6,050 nucleotides of DNA from Acidimicrobiia bacterium (lineage in GTDB: Bacteria > Actinomycetota > Acidimicrobiia > Acidimicrobiales > Ilumatobacteraceae), in the NCBI GenBank assembly GCA_030425785.1, contig JAUHYJ010000239.1, positions 1 to 6,050 on the forward strand, read 5' to 3'. This document shows positions 5,151-6,050 of this stretch, in pieces. Position numbers and translations under genes: made by a program. The notes under the pieces were generated by a model. That model saw only the letters and a program-made list of their open reading frames with translations. It was not told the origin of the DNA and did not search any database. Each line of letters opens with the position of its first letter. Position 1 is the stretch's first letter.

Positions 5151-5612
5151 ATGGGCCAGCTCGTCGGAGTCGTGGAGAAGCAGAGCGCCGTCCCGGGCAT
5201 CATCCGGTACGAGCTCAACCGATCGCTGTCGGGCATGGGACACGAGCGGTACGCGTCGATGCTCGACGCCGTCGGTGACACCCCGGGGGCGATGCTCGCC
5301 CGGATGTTGTTCGAGACCGGCAAGGTCGCCTCGGTGCACGTCTATGCCAACGTCGTGACGGTCGACGTCGAGAAGGGGTTCGACTCGTCGGGCCTCAGCG
5401 AGATCGTGGCCGAGATGTACCGGTACTGGAAGCCGGGCGTCGAGCCGCCGTCGTTCGAGGACCTGCAGCCGGAGGAACCGGCGTCCGAGCCGTCGGGCGA
5501 CGGTGGTGGTGGTGGCGACGCCGAGCTGTCCGAGGCCGCCAAGCGGGTGCCGGCGCACCTGCTCGAGCGCAGCCGGGCGGCGCGCGAGCGTTGGAAGGCC
5601 AAGCAGGGCTGA
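5151..5612 (+). CDS. Nfu/NifU N-terminal-like small protein with basic tail
   Basis: This is a 153-residue soluble protein. Residues about 37-95 resemble the Nfu_N fold: a helix with TPGAMLARMLFETG, then strand-turn-strand with VASVHVYANVVTVDVEKG, then a helix ending MYRYWKPG. The CxxC Fe-S-binding domain of true Nfu/NifU scaffolds is absent, and the protein has no cysteine at all, so it is not an Fe-S scaffold by itself. Residues 98-125 form an acidic, glycine-rich linker encoded partly by a GGT trinucleotide run (5502-5515). Residues 126-153 form a basic helix with HLLERSRAARERW. The ATG at 5151 is preferred; an in-frame GTG at 5142 would add three residues. It is divergent from marR and 84 bp upstream of imuA'. 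The similarity is judged by eye, and a role in Fe-S handling or protein interaction is only suggested. Confidence 0.8.
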   Translation: MGQLVGVVEKQSAVPGIIRYELNRSLSGMGHERYASMLDAVGDTPGAMLARMLFETGKVASVHVYANVVTVDVEKGFDSSGLSEIVAEMYRYWKPGVEPPSFEDLQPEEPASEPSGDGGGGGDAELSEAAKRVPAHLLERSRAARERWKAKQG

Positions 5613-5660
5613 TCGCCCCACGGTCGGCGACGCAGCGTCCGTCGGTGCGGCGTCCTCCGT

Positions 5661-5689
5661 TCGACAATCGAACACCTGTTCGGTATCCT
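5661..5689 (+). promoter_or_regulatory. Promoter of the imuA'-like gene
   Basis: TCGACA (5661-5666) matches the -35 consensus at 5 of 6 positions and TATCCT (5684-5689) the -10 consensus at 4 of 6, with exactly 17 bp between them. The -10 box ends 7 nt before the GTG at 5697, which predicts a leaderless mRNA. The LexA box fills almost the whole spacer. Confidence 0.65.
5668..5683. promoter_or_regulatory. LexA-binding SOS box
   Basis: TCGAAC-ACCT-GTTCGG matches the known actinobacterial/mycobacterial SOS box consensus TCGAAC-N4-GTTCGA at 11 of 12 defined positions. It sits between the -35 and -10 boxes of the promoter in front of a predicted DNA-damage mutasome gene, where bound LexA would block RNA polymerase. 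A third half-site, GTTCGA at 5659-5664, lies 3 bp upstream and forms a perfect inverted repeat with the left half. Confidence 0.82.
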
Positions 5690-5696
5690 GGGCGAG

Positions 5697-6050
5697 GTGG
5701 CGCCCGCGACCCCATCACGCCTCCCCACCTCCTCACGCCTCCCCGGTGACCGCCCCGCGGTCGCCCCGTTGTCGGGGCTCGTACCCGCACGTGACCGGTC
5801 GCTCCCGGTCGAACCGGCGCTGACCGGTCTGCTGCCCGACGCCGGGCTGCGGCGCGGCCATGTCGTCGGGTGCGGCGGGGTGGCCGCCCGGTCGTTGGCG
5901 TTGGCGCTGGTGGCCCGGGCCGTGGGGGAGGGGGCGTGGCTGGCCGTCGTCGGCCTGCCGACCTTCGGGGTCGAGGCGGCGATCGAGTACGGCGTCGCAC
6001 CCGAGCGGATCGTCCTCGTCGACGCCGACGGTGTCGACGAGTGGGCCGAT
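5697..6050 (+). CDS. imuA': ImuA'-like RecA-fold mutasome protein, 5' part only
   Basis: An open frame of 118 codons runs from GTG 5697 to the window edge without a stop. After a Pro/Ser/Arg-rich N-terminus (residues 1-37), residues 38-110 resemble the start of the actinobacterial ImuA' RecA-like domain: ALTGLLPDAGLRRGHVV, then a helix SLALALVARAVGEGAWLAVV, then LPTFGVEAAIEYGVAPERIV. In mycobacteria ImuA' works with ImuB and the DnaE2 polymerase in damage-induced mutagenic translesion synthesis, so imuB and dnaE2 may follow outside the window. The P-loop position (residues 58-67, GCGGVAARSL) lacks the Walker A lysine, so ATP binding is doubtful. The GTG start is chosen because it falls 7 nt after the -10 box of a LexA-controlled promoter. 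The identity rests on sequence style plus the SOS box; the gene is truncated by the window. Confidence 0.78.
   Translation, partial: MAPATPSRLPTSSRLPGDRPAVAPLSGLVPARDRSLPVEPALTGLLPDAGLRRGHVVGCGGVAARSLALALVARAVGEGAWLAVVGLPTFGVEAAIEYGVAPERIVLVDADGVDEWAD

Noticed and set aside
5613..5658. Intrinsic terminator after the Nfu-like gene
   Set aside because: Short GACGC/GCGTC pairings exist (5629-5639 and with 5650-5654), but loops are unsuitable and no T-tract follows.

Overview
The window is high-GC and densely coded. It looks actinobacterial: it has several GTG starts, -10-like hexamers of the TAnnnT type placed only 6-9 nt ahead of start codons (leaderless style), an actinobacterial-type LexA box, and what appears to be the start of the actinobacterial imuA' mutasome gene. 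Acidimicrobiia (Ilumatobacter-like) is my best guess from protein style, but the sequence alone does not prove it.

Layout. Positions 1-41 hold the last codons of a plus-strand gene that converges, with zero gap, on a minus-strand block. Read in the direction of transcription, that block is: a MarR-family regulator (4968-4471), an R2/ferritin-like diiron protein (4306-3284), a two-domain [2Fe-2S] ferredoxin/FAD reductase (3267-2170), a TrkH/KtrB potassium channel subunit (2127-787) and its TrkA/KtrA regulatory subunit (749-42). Divergent from marR, on the plus strand, are a small Nfu N-terminal-like protein (5151-5612) and the 5' part of a RecA-like ImuA' gene (5697 to the window edge) behind a promoter carrying a LexA box.

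How the genes may work together. The diiron protein and the reductase, separated by 16 nt, form a plausible two-component oxygenase: electrons would pass NAD(P)H -> FAD -> [2Fe-2S] -> diiron centre. The MarR regulator next to them is the obvious candidate for control. The 164-bp gap between marR and the diiron gene is the most information-rich stretch of the window. It holds a strong-looking promoter (TTGACG, 17 bp, TACGGT), a perfect 10-bp inverted repeat straddling the -35 box, three tandem 14-bp repeats upstream of it, and an 11-bp inverted repeat that could mask the ribosome binding site of transcripts reading through from marR. The potassium genes lie downstream with short gaps (42 and 37 nt) and may be co-transcribed, but they form a self-sufficient K+ uptake pair with no evident functional tie to the oxygenase.

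The best candidate for something undescribed is the MarR/diiron/reductase module. The diiron protein keeps all six expected metal ligands. It lacks the tyrosyl-radical residue of ribonucleotide reductase R2, the Val/Tyr crosslink pair of R2lox and the extra histidine of AurF-type N-oxygenases, so its substrate cannot be read from the sequence. No RNA genes, CRISPR arrays, insertion sequences or clear intrinsic terminators were seen, and no gene-free stretch exceeds 300 bases.
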